Source: CAWCDJ01 sp963836015 (lineage in GTDB: Bacteria; Acidobacteriota; Terriglobia; Bryobacterales; Bryobacteraceae). From it: 64,000 nucleotides of DNA. The notes below the pieces were generated by a model. That model made no database searches. It worked only from the letters and a program-made list of their open reading frames with translations, and was not told the origin of the DNA. Where the stretch lies: positions 88,214 through 152,213 of the forward strand of contig CAWIIF010000009.1 in the NCBI GenBank assembly GCA_963836015.1, written 5' to 3'. Each line of letters opens with the position of its first letter. Position 1 is the stretch's first letter. Position numbers and translations under genes: made by a program. Positions 43,562 to 51,918 of this stretch are shown here, in pieces.

Positions 43562-46500
43562 TACTTTCCTTTGCTGAGTTTGCGGTAGTATTCGGCGACT
43601 TTGTCCTGGTAGCCGGGCGGGATCACTTCGCCGCCGGGGCTGCGGACATTGCCGCCGGCCGTGGTGTCATCCACTTTGCGGCGGAGCTCCATCTCCACCT
43701 GCTCGATGCCGGCCAGGGCGGCCTGGATGCGCTCGTTCAGCATGGGATCGTTGGATTTCGTGAACGGATCCCAGTTGCGGAGGTCGCGGATTAAACCCTG
43801 GACGTCGCGCTGGGTGTTGGGGTCGTCGTGAAGCTGCTGCTGAAGCTGCATCAGCGTCTGCATGGTGTCGCGATAGGTGTTCTGAAAATCCTGCGGGCGG
43901 ACGGGGCCGTCGGTCCACGGACCGCCATAGTTGCCGCCGTTCCATTGGCCGCCGTAGCCGCCGTTGTTGGGGTTCGTCTGGCCGCCGCCGGCGTTGCCCG
44001 GTGAGCCTTGCTGGCCCTGTTGGCCGCCTTGCTGCTGACCACCCTGCTGCTGGCCGCCTTGTTGCTGGCCGCCTTGTTGCTGGCCGCCTTGTTGCTGGCC
44101 GCCCTGTTGCTGGCCGCCCTGCTGCTGACCACCTTGCTGCTGGCCGTTACGGGATAGCTGGCCCTGCTGACCCTGACCGCCCTGCTGGCCCTGACGGCCT
44201 TGCTGGCCGCGCTGGCCCTGGTTGGCAAGCTGCTCCATCTGCTTGCGCATCTGCTCCACCTGGGCGAGGGCGCGCTCCATGGCCTTGTCGTCCTGGCCGC
44301 CCTTGCCGTCCTTGCCGCCGGGGACCATCGCCTGCTGCACCTGCTTCAGCTGATCGCGGAGATCATTTAGGCCGGCAGTGATCTGGGGCTCTGCCATCAC
44401 CGCATACTGACCCATGCCGCGGCGGATCCAGTCGGCGTTGCGCTGCATGCCGCGGGCGAGCTCGGATTGCTGCATGTCGCCCAAGGCCTCCCGCATTTTG
44501 GTGGCGGCCTGGCGCTGGGTGCTCTGCAAATCGCGCACGGCGGATTGCATGCCCTGCTCGAGCTTCTTCAGCTGGCTGATCTCGTCGTCGCGCTGTCCGA
44601 CGATCTGTCCGAGCTGCTCGCGCGACGGACCGTCGCCGGTCGTGTACGCGCGCCGCAACTGGCCTTCGAGGTCCTGCTGTTTGCGGGCCAGTTCATCGGC
44701 CTGGCGGGCAAGGTCTTCCACCTGGTTGCTGGATTGCGCGCTGCGCATGCCGGAGAGCATCTGCTCCGCTTCTTTCAGACGGTCGGCCGCACGGCGGGCC
44801 TGGGCCTCGCCCTGCGGTGTGCCGGCCTGTTGGGAGGACGCGGCGCCTCGCATGTCGTCGGTTGCCTGCTTGAGGCGATCGAGCATCTGTTGGAGCTGCC
44901 GGGCATCGGCCTGGCTCAACTGGCCGTTGCGGCCCTGCTGCTGGTTCTGCTGCTGGCCCTGCTGATTCTGCTGAGCGCTCTGCTGTCCCTGCTGCGAGCT
45001 TTGCTGCCCGGACTGGCCCGTCTGTCCGCTTTGCTGGCCGGACTGCCCTTGCTGGCCCTGCTGTCCCTGTTGCCCTTGCTGCTGGCCCTGCTGTCCTTGC
45101 TGCTGTTGCCCCTGTTGCTGGCCATTGCGGCTCAACTGGCCGCCCTGCGCCAACTGCTGCATCTGCTGCTGGAGCTGTTCAGCCTCGCGCCGCAGCATTT
45201 CCTGCTCCCAGCGCTGCTGGGAAGTCTGCTGGCCCTTGCGCTGCTGCTCGGCGAGCTCCTGCTGGCGTTTGGCGAGCTGTTTGAGCTTCTCGAGGGCATC
45301 GTCGATCTGACGCTGGCGCGCATCGGCGGACTGAGTCTGGCTGGCGCCTTCGTACTGGTTCTTCTCGGTGTCCAGCTCCAGATCGAAAAGGCCTTCCATG
45401 TCGCGGGTGGCGCCGCTGCCGCCGCCCCCTCCGCCGCCGCTCTGCCGCCCGAAGGCCACCTGGATATCGCGGAACGTGGCCTCCGCGCGCATCAGGTATT
45501 GCAAAGCTTTCTGCTCGGGGACCAGGGCGTCCTGCCACTTCGCGATCTTCAGCTTGTCGCCCGCGGGACCCATGGCCTGGACGGCCTGTTCCATGTCGTC
45601 CACGAAGCTCTTGAAGGAATCGCCGGCGCCTTCCAACTGGCGGGCCCGCATGCGATCGGCCAGGGATTTGGCCTGGTCGCGCAACTTGGCCTGGACGGAG
45701 GCCAGGAACGCGGCGTTTTCCGCGTCGGTGCCCGTGGCGCCCCGGCCCTTGATCTGATTCCAGGTGGCGGTGATGATTTCCTTCTGCCGCTGCGAGATCT
45801 GGTCCTGCTGCCCGGCATCGTCGCCGCCGCCTCCCCCGCCGCCGGCCTGCTGCGACTGGGTGTAGTTGCGTTCAAACGGCTGCGCTTCGATGAAGAAGAT
45901 ATCGGTGCTGACGGTCTTGCGGGCGTCTTTGGCAGTGGCGTACAGGCTGACGATATCGCCGGGCTGCACCTTGAAATCCTCGAGCGAGAGGACCGCGCTG
46001 TCGGAGGACGTCTTGGCGCCGGCCGCATGCAGCATAGGGACGGCCTTCTCGGGCCCGCCGTTCACGGAATAGTGCAGGGAGACTTCCTTCAACCCGAAAT
46101 CGTCCTTGGCGTCCACGCCGACGGTGACTTCCTCGATGGGGGAAGCGCGATAATCGCGGCCCGGACGGCTGATCTTGACCTCGGGCGGCTGGTCCTTCTG
46201 GGCTTCGATGAAATAATCTTCGCTCAGCCGCACATCCTCGCCGTTTTCGACAGCGGCGATGTGATAGATGCCGTCCTTCTGGATGGGAACGCTGGCCACG
46301 ACCGCGCCACTGCCGCCGGCGCGCAGCGGCACCTTGGAGCCGTCATCGAGCAGGATGGCCCCAGTCGCGAGCGGGCGATCGGTTTGAACTTCGACCTCGG
46401 CAGTCGTGCCTTCGACCGCGCGCAGGTCGCCGCCCGGATCCTCCACGGCGTCTTTCATGCCGGTCCAGGCGGGGAAGTGGTAGGTGACCCGGAGCTTCTT

Positions 46501-47337
46501 GACGGTGGGGAGATCGACCACGTTCAGCTTGTAGGACGGCGACCGCATGCCGCCGGCTTCGATGTAATACTCGAGCGACTCGGGCACACCGGCGATCAGG
46601 AACTGGTAGGCGCTGCCGTCCGGCTCGGTCCGCATGTCCGCCTGCTCCCATTTGGAGGCGCTGGCATACTTGCCGTAGAAGCGGACCTTGGGAGCGGAGA
46701 ATCCCAGCAGGGTGGCGGTGATCATCTGATCGGCGCGTTTGCGGATGGTCTTGTTGCCCGGATCGACCTTGATCGAATAGAACGGCTTCATCTCGCCCTT
46801 GGGCAGGCCGCCCCAAAGGAGGGACGTGCCATAACCCAGGAACCCGGGACCCGACGTGCCCAGCCAGAGCAGCGCCAGAATAGCGCCGACCGCGGCGCTG
46901 GAAAAACTGAAAATGGCGGCGTTCCTGGCGACCTCGCGCGGCGCGGCCTGATCGGCGACGGCCAGGGTATCGGCGGCCAGCAACTCAAGAAACGGATCGT
47001 TGGGCGTCGACTCCACGCGTTCCGTGAAGGTCAGCAGCCGCTCCTCGAACTGCGGGTAGCGATTCTCCGCCTTTCGCGCGGCGTGCCGGCGGTTGAGCCG
47101 GATCACCGGGACGATCAACGCCGCTGCCAGGGCGAAGGCCAGGCCGAGAAAGAGGAACACGCGCGCGCCGATCACGCTGGGGGCGGAAAACGCGAACTGG
47201 TTGGCAGCCAGAACCGCTACTACCGTGAGCGCCAGGGCAGCGGCCGCCGTTACGGCAGCGCCGCGGGAGAGTGCCAGAAACCGCAATCGGCGCTCGAGCG
47301 CGCCGAGATAATCGGACAAGCGATCCAAAGGTTTCAT
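43561..47337 (-). CDS. DUF4175-like membrane protein with long Gln/Gly-rich repeats
   Basis: A 1258-residue protein. Two helices near residues 26-85 (AALALTVVAVLAANQF and LFLGLAFALAAALIVPV) and a third near 145-165 (AAVGAILALLWLGTSG) anchor it. Residues ~185-520 are beta-rich periplasmic domains (LRVTYHFPAWTGMKDAVEDP). From ~540 the chain is coiled coil, then very Q/G-rich (~700-830 and 1040-1120). A tandem QQGGQ repeat occupies ~1066-1105 (eight 15-base units). It resembles DUF4175 proteins at the end of MoxR/BatA operons. The stop/start overlap with the VWA gene is ATGA. Confidence 0.8.
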   Translation of the reverse strand: MKPLDRLSDYLGALERRLRFLALSRGAAVTAAAALALTVVAVLAANQFAFSAPSVIGARVFLFLGLAFALAAALIVPVIRLNRRHAARKAENRYPQFEERLLTFTERVESTPNDPFLELLAADTLAVADQAAPREVARNAAIFSFSSAAVGAILALLWLGTSGPGFLGYGTSLLWGGLPKGEMKPFYSIKVDPGNKTIRKRADQMITATLLGFSAPKVRFYGKYASASKWEQADMRTEPDGSAYQFLIAGVPESLEYYIEAGGMRSPSYKLNVVDLPTVKKLRVTYHFPAWTGMKDAVEDPGGDLRAVEGTTAEVEVQTDRPLATGAILLDDGSKVPLRAGGSGAVVASVPIQKDGIYHIAAVENGEDVRLSEDYFIEAQKDQPPEVKISRPGRDYRASPIEEVTVGVDAKDDFGLKEVSLHYSVNGGPEKAVPMLHAAGAKTSSDSAVLSLEDFKVQPGDIVSLYATAKDARKTVSTDIFFIEAQPFERNYTQSQQAGGGGGGGDDAGQQDQISQRQKEIITATWNQIKGRGATGTDAENAAFLASVQAKLRDQAKSLADRMRARQLEGAGDSFKSFVDDMEQAVQAMGPAGDKLKIAKWQDALVPEQKALQYLMRAEATFRDIQVAFGRQSGGGGGGGSGATRDMEGLFDLELDTEKNQYEGASQTQSADARQRQIDDALEKLKQLAKRQQELAEQQRKGQQTSQQRWEQEMLRREAEQLQQQMQQLAQGGQLSRNGQQQGQQQQGQQGQQQGQQGQQGQQGQSGQQSGQTGQSGQQSSQQGQQSAQQNQQGQQQNQQQGRNGQLSQADARQLQQMLDRLKQATDDMRGAASSQQAGTPQGEAQARRAADRLKEAEQMLSGMRSAQSSNQVEDLARQADELARKQQDLEGQLRRAYTTGDGPSREQLGQIVGQRDDEISQLKKLEQGMQSAVRDLQSTQRQAATKMREALGDMQQSELARGMQRNADWIRRGMGQYAVMAEPQITAGLNDLRDQLKQVQQAMVPGGKDGKGGQDDKAMERALAQVEQMRKQMEQLANQGQRGQQGRQGQQGGQGQQGQLSRNGQQQGGQQQGGQQQGGQQQGGQQQGGQQQGGQQQGGQQQGGQQGQQGSPGNAGGGQTNPNNGGYGGQWNGGNYGGPWTDGPVRPQDFQNTYRDTMQTLMQLQQQLHDDPNTQRDVQGLIRDLRNWDPFTKSNDPMLNERIQAALAGIEQVEMELRRKVDDTTAGGNVRSPGGEVIPPGYQDKVAEYYRKLSKGK
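44021..44140. repeat. tandem 15-bp minisatellite (8 units) in the DUF4175-like gene
   Basis: Units close to TGGCCGCCTTGTTGC repeat eight times with single-base changes, each giving QQGGQ on the minus strand. Third-position differences show it is coding and somewhat diverged. Such repeats expand and contract easily. Confidence 0.85.
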
Positions 47338-49343
47338 GCCGCCTCTTTGTCCACAGACAGATGTTGATTCCCTAACAACGACTCAGCCAGCGTAAGCAGC
47401 AACACCGCCACCATCACGTACCACCAGAGGGAAAGCGGTTTTTGCTCGGTTTGCGAAGCTGCCCCACCGCTCCCGGGAGTCCCGTTGGCTGTATTCTGCC
47501 ACAACGAGAGGGTCTCCTGGGGGATCGGGGCGAGATCGGATTCGTGGCGGTCCGTATTGACGGCCACCAGTTCGTTGCGGCCGTTGGGCCGCCGTATGTC
47601 GTAGAAACCCGCCAGGATGAACTGGATATTGGTCGCCTTGGTGGCCTCGGCCAGGGAGAGCACGCGGTCGCCCTTGGGATCGACCACGTCCACCGCCGCG
47701 CCGGTCTCCTTGGAATCGCGGAGTTCGCCGAATGAGCCGACGGGGACGCTGGAAGGCTCCGCGTCCAGGCGGCCGAGGTAGCGGGCGGTCTGCTCCACGA
47801 AGGGGACGAACGAGGCGTGCAGCGGGAAATCATTGGCCACGTTGTCGAAGGTGGAGGTGAAGACCAGGATGTGGCCGCCGCCCACCTGCTGATCGAGCAG
47901 CAGGGGCGTCTGGTCGGTGAGGCGGGCCACCACCCGTGCCTTGCCTGGGTCGATGCGGATGGCCTGGTAGAACTTGACGTCGTCCCAGTGGTCGTCCTTG
48001 AGGATCGAGGGATGCGATGGATCGAGCCAGGCCGCGGCTTGGAAGAGGGCTCCCTCGCGGCCGGAGTAGCGGGCTTCCTCGATGCGGTCGTCCGACACGG
48101 GCACCTTGGCGCTGGCCACCGAGCGATGGCCCAGAGCGATCAATACCGAGCCGCCGTTGCGGACGTAGGAACGCAGCGCATTTTCAAACTCCCCGGGCAG
48201 CGAGCCGACATCGGAGAGCACCACGAACGCGTACTTCGAAGGATTCAGGTTTGTGGTCTGCTCGACGGCCACCGGGTCCACCTGGAAGGCCGACTGGCCG
48301 GAGGCTTCCAGCGCGGCGCGGAAGTACAGCAGGCTGCGGGAATTGTCCGCGGCCTCGACGAACAGGGCGTGGCGCGGATCTTCGCGCTCGACCGAGAAGT
48401 AGAATGTATCGTCGGCGGGGAGAGAATCCGCGGAATCGATTTTGACGTCGCCCTTGTTGCGGCCGTAGGGAACATCGAGCGACAGGAACTCCACGGTGGC
48501 GAGACCGCTCTCGGGCACTTCGACCGACTTGGTTTCGACGGTGCGCCCGTTGAGCGAGAGGGTGACGTTGCGGGCCGCCTTGGGCGTGTCGAAGCCGGCC
48601 ACCGTGACGAGCACGCGGGCCTTCTTGGCGTCGTACACACGCCGCGGGGCGACCACGTTTTCCACGGCGAAATTGGGGACGTTGCCGGGAGCGACACGGT
48701 GCGTCTCGAGCTTGATGGCGGCGTTGAGGCGCAAATCGTTGAAGTTGGTGGGCATGCCCGACTGCTGCATGTCGGAATAGAGATGGACGTCGAGCGGCAG
48801 CTTGAGCGATTGCGCCATGGAGCGCAAGGAGCGCGTCAGCTCGCCGTAGGACGTTCGGGTGTCGGAGGCGTCGACGGCGTCGATCGCGGCGTTCAGGTTG
48901 GAGTGGTCGTCGGTGAGCTCGCTCATCATCTGGACGCGCTGCCCGAATGCCAGCACCTGGGCGCGCTCCCCGGCGCGCAATCCGCCGACCAGGGACCGGG
49001 CCTCGCGCTTCGCCTGGTCGAGGCGGCTGCCGGCCCGCATGCTGAGTGAGTTGTCGATCGCCACCACCGTGATGGCGCCGGAGCGCCCGGAGGGAAGAAC
49101 GGTGCGCGAGATGTAGGGCTGCGCGAAGGCCAGGACGATCAGCGCGATGAGCGCCGTGCGCAGGGCGAACAGGAGCAGGTAGCGCAAGCGCCTGTGCTTG
49201 ATGGAGCTCTGCGTGCGCCTCTCGAAGAACATCAGAGAGCTGAAGGGCAGCGGCGTGGTCCTATGCTTCTTCAACAGATGCAGCCAGACCGGCAGCCCCA
49301 CCGCCGCAACGCCCGCCAGGAACCAGGGAGTCAGGAAGCCCAT
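47334..49343 (-). CDS. BatA-type membrane protein with VWA domain
   Basis: A 669-residue protein. N-terminal BatA/aerotolerance domain with two helices (MGFLTPWFLAGVAAVGLPVW and LFALRTALIALIVLAFA). A VWA domain follows with MIDAS motif DNSLSM and a regular beta/alpha pattern. The rest (~250-620) includes a GATase-like/DUF4159-type alpha-beta domain (FVVLSDVGSLPGEFENALRS, GGSVLIALGHRS). A final helix (WWYVMVAVLLLTLAESLLGN) sits at the C-terminus. It probably assembles with the DUF58 and DUF4175-like products in the inner membrane. It overlaps the neighbour genes by 1 and 4 bases. Confidence 0.85.
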   Translation of the reverse strand: MGFLTPWFLAGVAAVGLPVWLHLLKKHRTTPLPFSSLMFFERRTQSSIKHRRLRYLLLFALRTALIALIVLAFAQPYISRTVLPSGRSGAITVVAIDNSLSMRAGSRLDQAKREARSLVGGLRAGERAQVLAFGQRVQMMSELTDDHSNLNAAIDAVDASDTRTSYGELTRSLRSMAQSLKLPLDVHLYSDMQQSGMPTNFNDLRLNAAIKLETHRVAPGNVPNFAVENVVAPRRVYDAKKARVLVTVAGFDTPKAARNVTLSLNGRTVETKSVEVPESGLATVEFLSLDVPYGRNKGDVKIDSADSLPADDTFYFSVEREDPRHALFVEAADNSRSLLYFRAALEASGQSAFQVDPVAVEQTTNLNPSKYAFVVLSDVGSLPGEFENALRSYVRNGGSVLIALGHRSVASAKVPVSDDRIEEARYSGREGALFQAAAWLDPSHPSILKDDHWDDVKFYQAIRIDPGKARVVARLTDQTPLLLDQQVGGGHILVFTSTFDNVANDFPLHASFVPFVEQTARYLGRLDAEPSSVPVGSFGELRDSKETGAAVDVVDPKGDRVLSLAEATKATNIQFILAGFYDIRRPNGRNELVAVNTDRHESDLAPIPQETLSLWQNTANGTPGSGGAASQTEQKPLSLWWYVMVAVLLLTLAESLLGNQHLSVDKEAA

Positions 49344-50233
49344 TAGAGTTTGCCCCTACGCACCGCGAGGTATTCGCGCAGACCCTCGTCGAGCGGGCGG
49401 CTGGTATCCATCAGGAAGTAGTCCAGGCCGGCGCCGCGCGCCTTGCTGCGGAGATTCTCGATGTGCGCATCGATCTTGCGGCGGTATTCATTCCGCGCGT
49501 ATTCCGGCGAGACCTCCATGGCCTCGGCGGCGTTTTCCATGTCCACCAGCAGGACCGGCTCGCGAAACTTCGGCTTGATCTCCTGCGGATCGAGCACGTG
49601 GAACAGGACGACCTCATTGCCGTGGTAGCGCAGCGGCTCCACGGTCTTGATGATGGTCTCCGGCTGTTCGTAAAAGTCCGACAGCACGACGACGATGCCG
49701 CGGCGGTGGAGAAAGTTCTGAAAGTGGACGAACGGTTTAGAGTAGTCGGTGCGCTTGCCGGGCTCGGCCTTCTCGATGGCGTGCAGCAGGCGGAAAAGCT
49801 GGCCCTGGCGGGTGGAAGGGGCCACGTAGTTTTCGACCTCGTCATTGAAGAGGATCAAGCCGGCAGCGTCGCGCTGCAGGTTGGCCATGTAGCAGAGCGA
49901 GGCGGCCACGAAGCGCGCGTAATCGAGCTTGGTGACGCTGTGGGAGCCGTAGGCCATGGAGGCCGAGGCGTCGAGAAGAAGGAGAAGCTGCGTGTTGGTC
50001 TCGCCGCGATAGCGCTTGAGGAAGCATTTATCGGTGCGGGCAAAGACGTTCCAGTCGACGTGGCGGAGGTCGTCGCCCTCGGCGTAAGCGCGATACTCGG
50101 CGAACTCCTGGGAGAACCCGAAATCCGGCGAGCGGTGCAGGCCCGCCACGAACCCATCGACGACGGTCTTCGCGATGAGGTCGAGTCCCGATATGGAAGC
50201 AAGCGTGGCCGGGTCCAGGAAGCGCTGCAGCAT
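49343..50233 (-). CDS. DUF58 domain protein (VWA-like)
   Basis: A 296-residue cytoplasmic protein. GFVAGLHRSPDFGFSQEFAE then YRAYAEGDDLRHVDWNVFAR is the DUF58 signature. A VWA-like core with DASASMAYGS (DxSxS, metal site) follows. DUF58 proteins are near-constant partners of MoxR ATPases, which are thought to load or release metal or fold VWA partners. It has a strong GGGAGGTG ribosome site right after the GxxExxY gene stop; that spacing shows the ribosome site predates the insertion. It joins the BatA-VWA gene at a 1-base overlap. Confidence 0.92.
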   Translation of the reverse strand: MLQRFLDPATLASISGLDLIAKTVVDGFVAGLHRSPDFGFSQEFAEYRAYAEGDDLRHVDWNVFARTDKCFLKRYRGETNTQLLLLLDASASMAYGSHSVTKLDYARFVAASLCYMANLQRDAAGLILFNDEVENYVAPSTRQGQLFRLLHAIEKAEPGKRTDYSKPFVHFQNFLHRRGIVVVLSDFYEQPETIIKTVEPLRYHGNEVVLFHVLDPQEIKPKFREPVLLVDMENAAEAMEVSPEYARNEYRRKIDAHIENLRSKARGAGLDYFLMDTSRPLDEGLREYLAVRRGKL

Positions 50234-50821
50234 CTATTTCACCTCCCGGCTTGGATTCACCGCAAGTTCCGGATTCACCGCGGAGACGCGGAGGCGCGGA
50301 GAAAAACGCGGAGTTGAGGACTGAGGGCTGAGGGACGCGTCTTCCCTTAGGTCGAGCGCGGAGGCAGCGGAGGGTTGCGCGCTCGGGCGGGGGCCGGCGT
50401 AACGGTTCACAATTCGCTTTAGGCCCTTCTTTAGAACGGGGACATTGAAGTTGATCAGCAGGCCGACCTGATGGCCGGACGATTTTAGATACGTCAGAAG
50501 TTGGGCGTTGTGGATCGGCAATAAGGCGTCAATGGCTTTGATTTCTATTACGATCGCGTTCTCTACCACCAGATCCAATCTATGACCACAATCGAGGAGG
50601 ACCCCCTTATATCGAATCGGGAGGTGCACTTGCCGCTTGAATTGAAGGCCCATCTGGCTCAATTCGTAACAGAGGCATTCTTCATATGCAGACTCGAGCA
50701 AGCCGGGACCTAAATGGCGATGCACTTCGATCGCTGCGCCGATAATCCGGTCGGTGAGCGCGTTCTCGACGCTTGCGGAAAACTCCGCCCCCTCTGCGAT
50801 CTCGGTTCTTGGCTTATTCAA
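50234..50821 (-). CDS. GxxExxY protein (PD-(D/E)XK-like), inserted in the operon
   Basis: A 195-residue protein. The namesake GxxExxY motif is in HRHLGPGLLESAYEECL. A nuclease-like core follows: VLLDCGHRLDLVVENAIVIE then IKAIDALLP, i.e. D...E-x-K. LLINFNVPVLKKGLKRIVN is the family end. After ~150 the chain (ASALDLREDASLSPQSS, PRFSPRLRVSAVN) is encoded partly by an inverted repeat and looks accidental. The gene lies between 40-bp inverted repeats and interrupts a MoxR-DUF58 pair, so it seems acquired. Biochemical role of the family is not known. Confidence 0.9.
   Translation of the reverse strand: MNKPRTEIAEGAEFSASVENALTDRIIGAAIEVHRHLGPGLLESAYEECLCYELSQMGLQFKRQVHLPIRYKGVLLDCGHRLDLVVENAIVIEIKAIDALLPIHNAQLLTYLKSSGHQVGLLINFNVPVLKKGLKRIVNRYAGPRPSAQPSAASALDLREDASLSPQSSTPRFSPRLRVSAVNPELAVNPSREVK
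50274..50313. repeat. left arm of 40-bp inverted repeat
   Basis: TTCACCGCGGAGACGCGGAG (first 20 bases), continuing to GAAAAACGCGGAG at 50313. The reverse complement at 50828-50867 matches at 38 of 40 positions. A short direct repeat GGATTCACCGC (50253-50263 and 50271-50281) overlaps its outer edge. Confidence 0.85.
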
Positions 50822-50827
50822 TGTCTT

Positions 50828-50867
50828 CTCCGCGTTTTTCTCCGTGCCCCCGCGTCTCCGCGGTGAA
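50828..50867. repeat. right arm of 40-bp inverted repeat
   Basis: CTCCGCGTTTTTCTCCGTGC (first 20 bases) to GCGGTGAA at 50867. It is the inverted partner of 50274-50313 with two mismatches and lies just upstream of the GxxExxY start. Confidence 0.85.
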
Positions 50868-50879
50868 TGGAAAGCCGCC

Positions 50880-51905
50880 CTAGTCCCGCGGCGCGGGCTT
50901 CCACTCCAGGATGCGCTTCAGGATATCGTCTTGCCGCACACGGTCGCTTTCGGCGTGGAAGTTCAACAGGATGCGGTGGCGCAGGATCGGGATGTAAAGG
51001 GCTCGCACGTCGTCGTAGGTCACGTGGTAGCGGCCTTTCATCAATGCCCGGGCTTTCGATGCCAGGACCAGGAACTGCGCGGCACGCACACTGGCGCCGT
51101 AATTTACGTACTTTTGGACGAAGTCGGGGGCGCTTTCGTCCCGGCTGCGGCTGACGCGCACCAGCTCCACGGCGTACCGGGCCACACTTTCGCCGATCGG
51201 GACCATGCGGACCAGCTGCTGGAAGTCCAGGATCTCCTGGGCGTTGGTGACGGGGTCGGCGTGGGCTACCGTGGTGACGGTGGTCAGGTCCACCACCTTC
51301 AACTCTTCCTCGGCATTGAGGTAGTCGAGCACCGTATTGAACAGGAAGCGGTCGAGCTGCGCCTCGGGCAGCGGGTAGGTGCCCTCCAGCTCGATGGGGT
51401 TCTGCGTGGCCAGCACGAAGAAGGGGGCAGGCAGCTTGTAGTTGTTGCCGCGCACGGTGCAGGAGAGCTCCTGCATGGCCTCGAGCAGCGCGGACTGCGT
51501 CTTGGGCGGGGTGCGGTTGATCTCGTCCGCCAGCAGAATGTTGCCGAAGATGGGACCTTGCACGAAAGTCCAGGTGCGTCGGCCGTTGGTGGGATCTTCT
51601 TCGATGATGTCGGTGCCGGTGATGTCGCTGGGCATCAGGTCGGGCGTGAACTGGATGCGTTTGAACACCAGGCCGAGGGTCTGCGCCATGGTACGGACCA
51701 GCAGCGTTTTGGCGGTGCCGGGGAGGCCGGTGATCAGGCAGTGGCCGCCCACAAACAGGCCGATCATGACCTGCTCCAGCACCTCTTCCTGGCCCACGAT
51801 GACACGGCGAACCTGCGCCACGATGTCGGCTTGCACCTTGCGGAAGCGCTCGATGCGCGATCTGAGAATTTCAGGCTCCAACTGCTGCGTCACGGTTGTT
51901 GACAT
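50880..51905 (-). CDS. MoxR-family AAA+ ATPase
   Basis: A 341-residue protein. Walker A GLPGTAKT, Walker B ILLADEINRTPPKTQSALLE, sensor 1 PFFVLATQNPIE and the arginine-finger region EAQLDRFLF are all present. MoxR ATPases act as chaperones with VWA/DUF58 partners. It is in the same operon as the TPR-peptidase gene (13 bases apart) and is separated from DUF58 only by the inserted GxxExxY cassette. Confidence 0.95.
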   Translation of the reverse strand: MSTTVTQQLEPEILRSRIERFRKVQADIVAQVRRVIVGQEEVLEQVMIGLFVGGHCLITGLPGTAKTLLVRTMAQTLGLVFKRIQFTPDLMPSDITGTDIIEEDPTNGRRTWTFVQGPIFGNILLADEINRTPPKTQSALLEAMQELSCTVRGNNYKLPAPFFVLATQNPIELEGTYPLPEAQLDRFLFNTVLDYLNAEEELKVVDLTTVTTVAHADPVTNAQEILDFQQLVRMVPIGESVARYAVELVRVSRSRDESAPDFVQKYVNYGASVRAAQFLVLASKARALMKGRYHVTYDDVRALYIPILRHRILLNFHAESDRVRQDDILKRILEWKPAPRD

Positions 51906-51918
51906 GCGGATTCCATTC

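Larger units (their letters stand above)
50274..50867. mobile_element. candidate mobile cassette: GxxExxY gene between 40-bp inverted repeats
   Basis: The region between the two arms holds nearly all of the GxxExxY gene (50234-50821), whose 3' end reads out of the left arm. Removing it would leave about 52 bases between the MoxR stop and the DUF58 ATG, which is normal operon spacing. No transposase is inside. No clear target-site duplication is seen. Confidence 0.6.

Noticed and set aside
44021..44140. CRISPR-like tandem repeats
   Set aside because: The repeats are contiguous 15-base units without spacers and fit the coding frame of the minus-strand gene, so this is a minisatellite.
44467..47367. 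A 966-codon plus-strand open frame opposite the DUF4175-like gene
   Set aside because: It is almost pure Leu/Ala from reading the Q/G-rich gene backwards; no membrane-protein logic or start context supports it.
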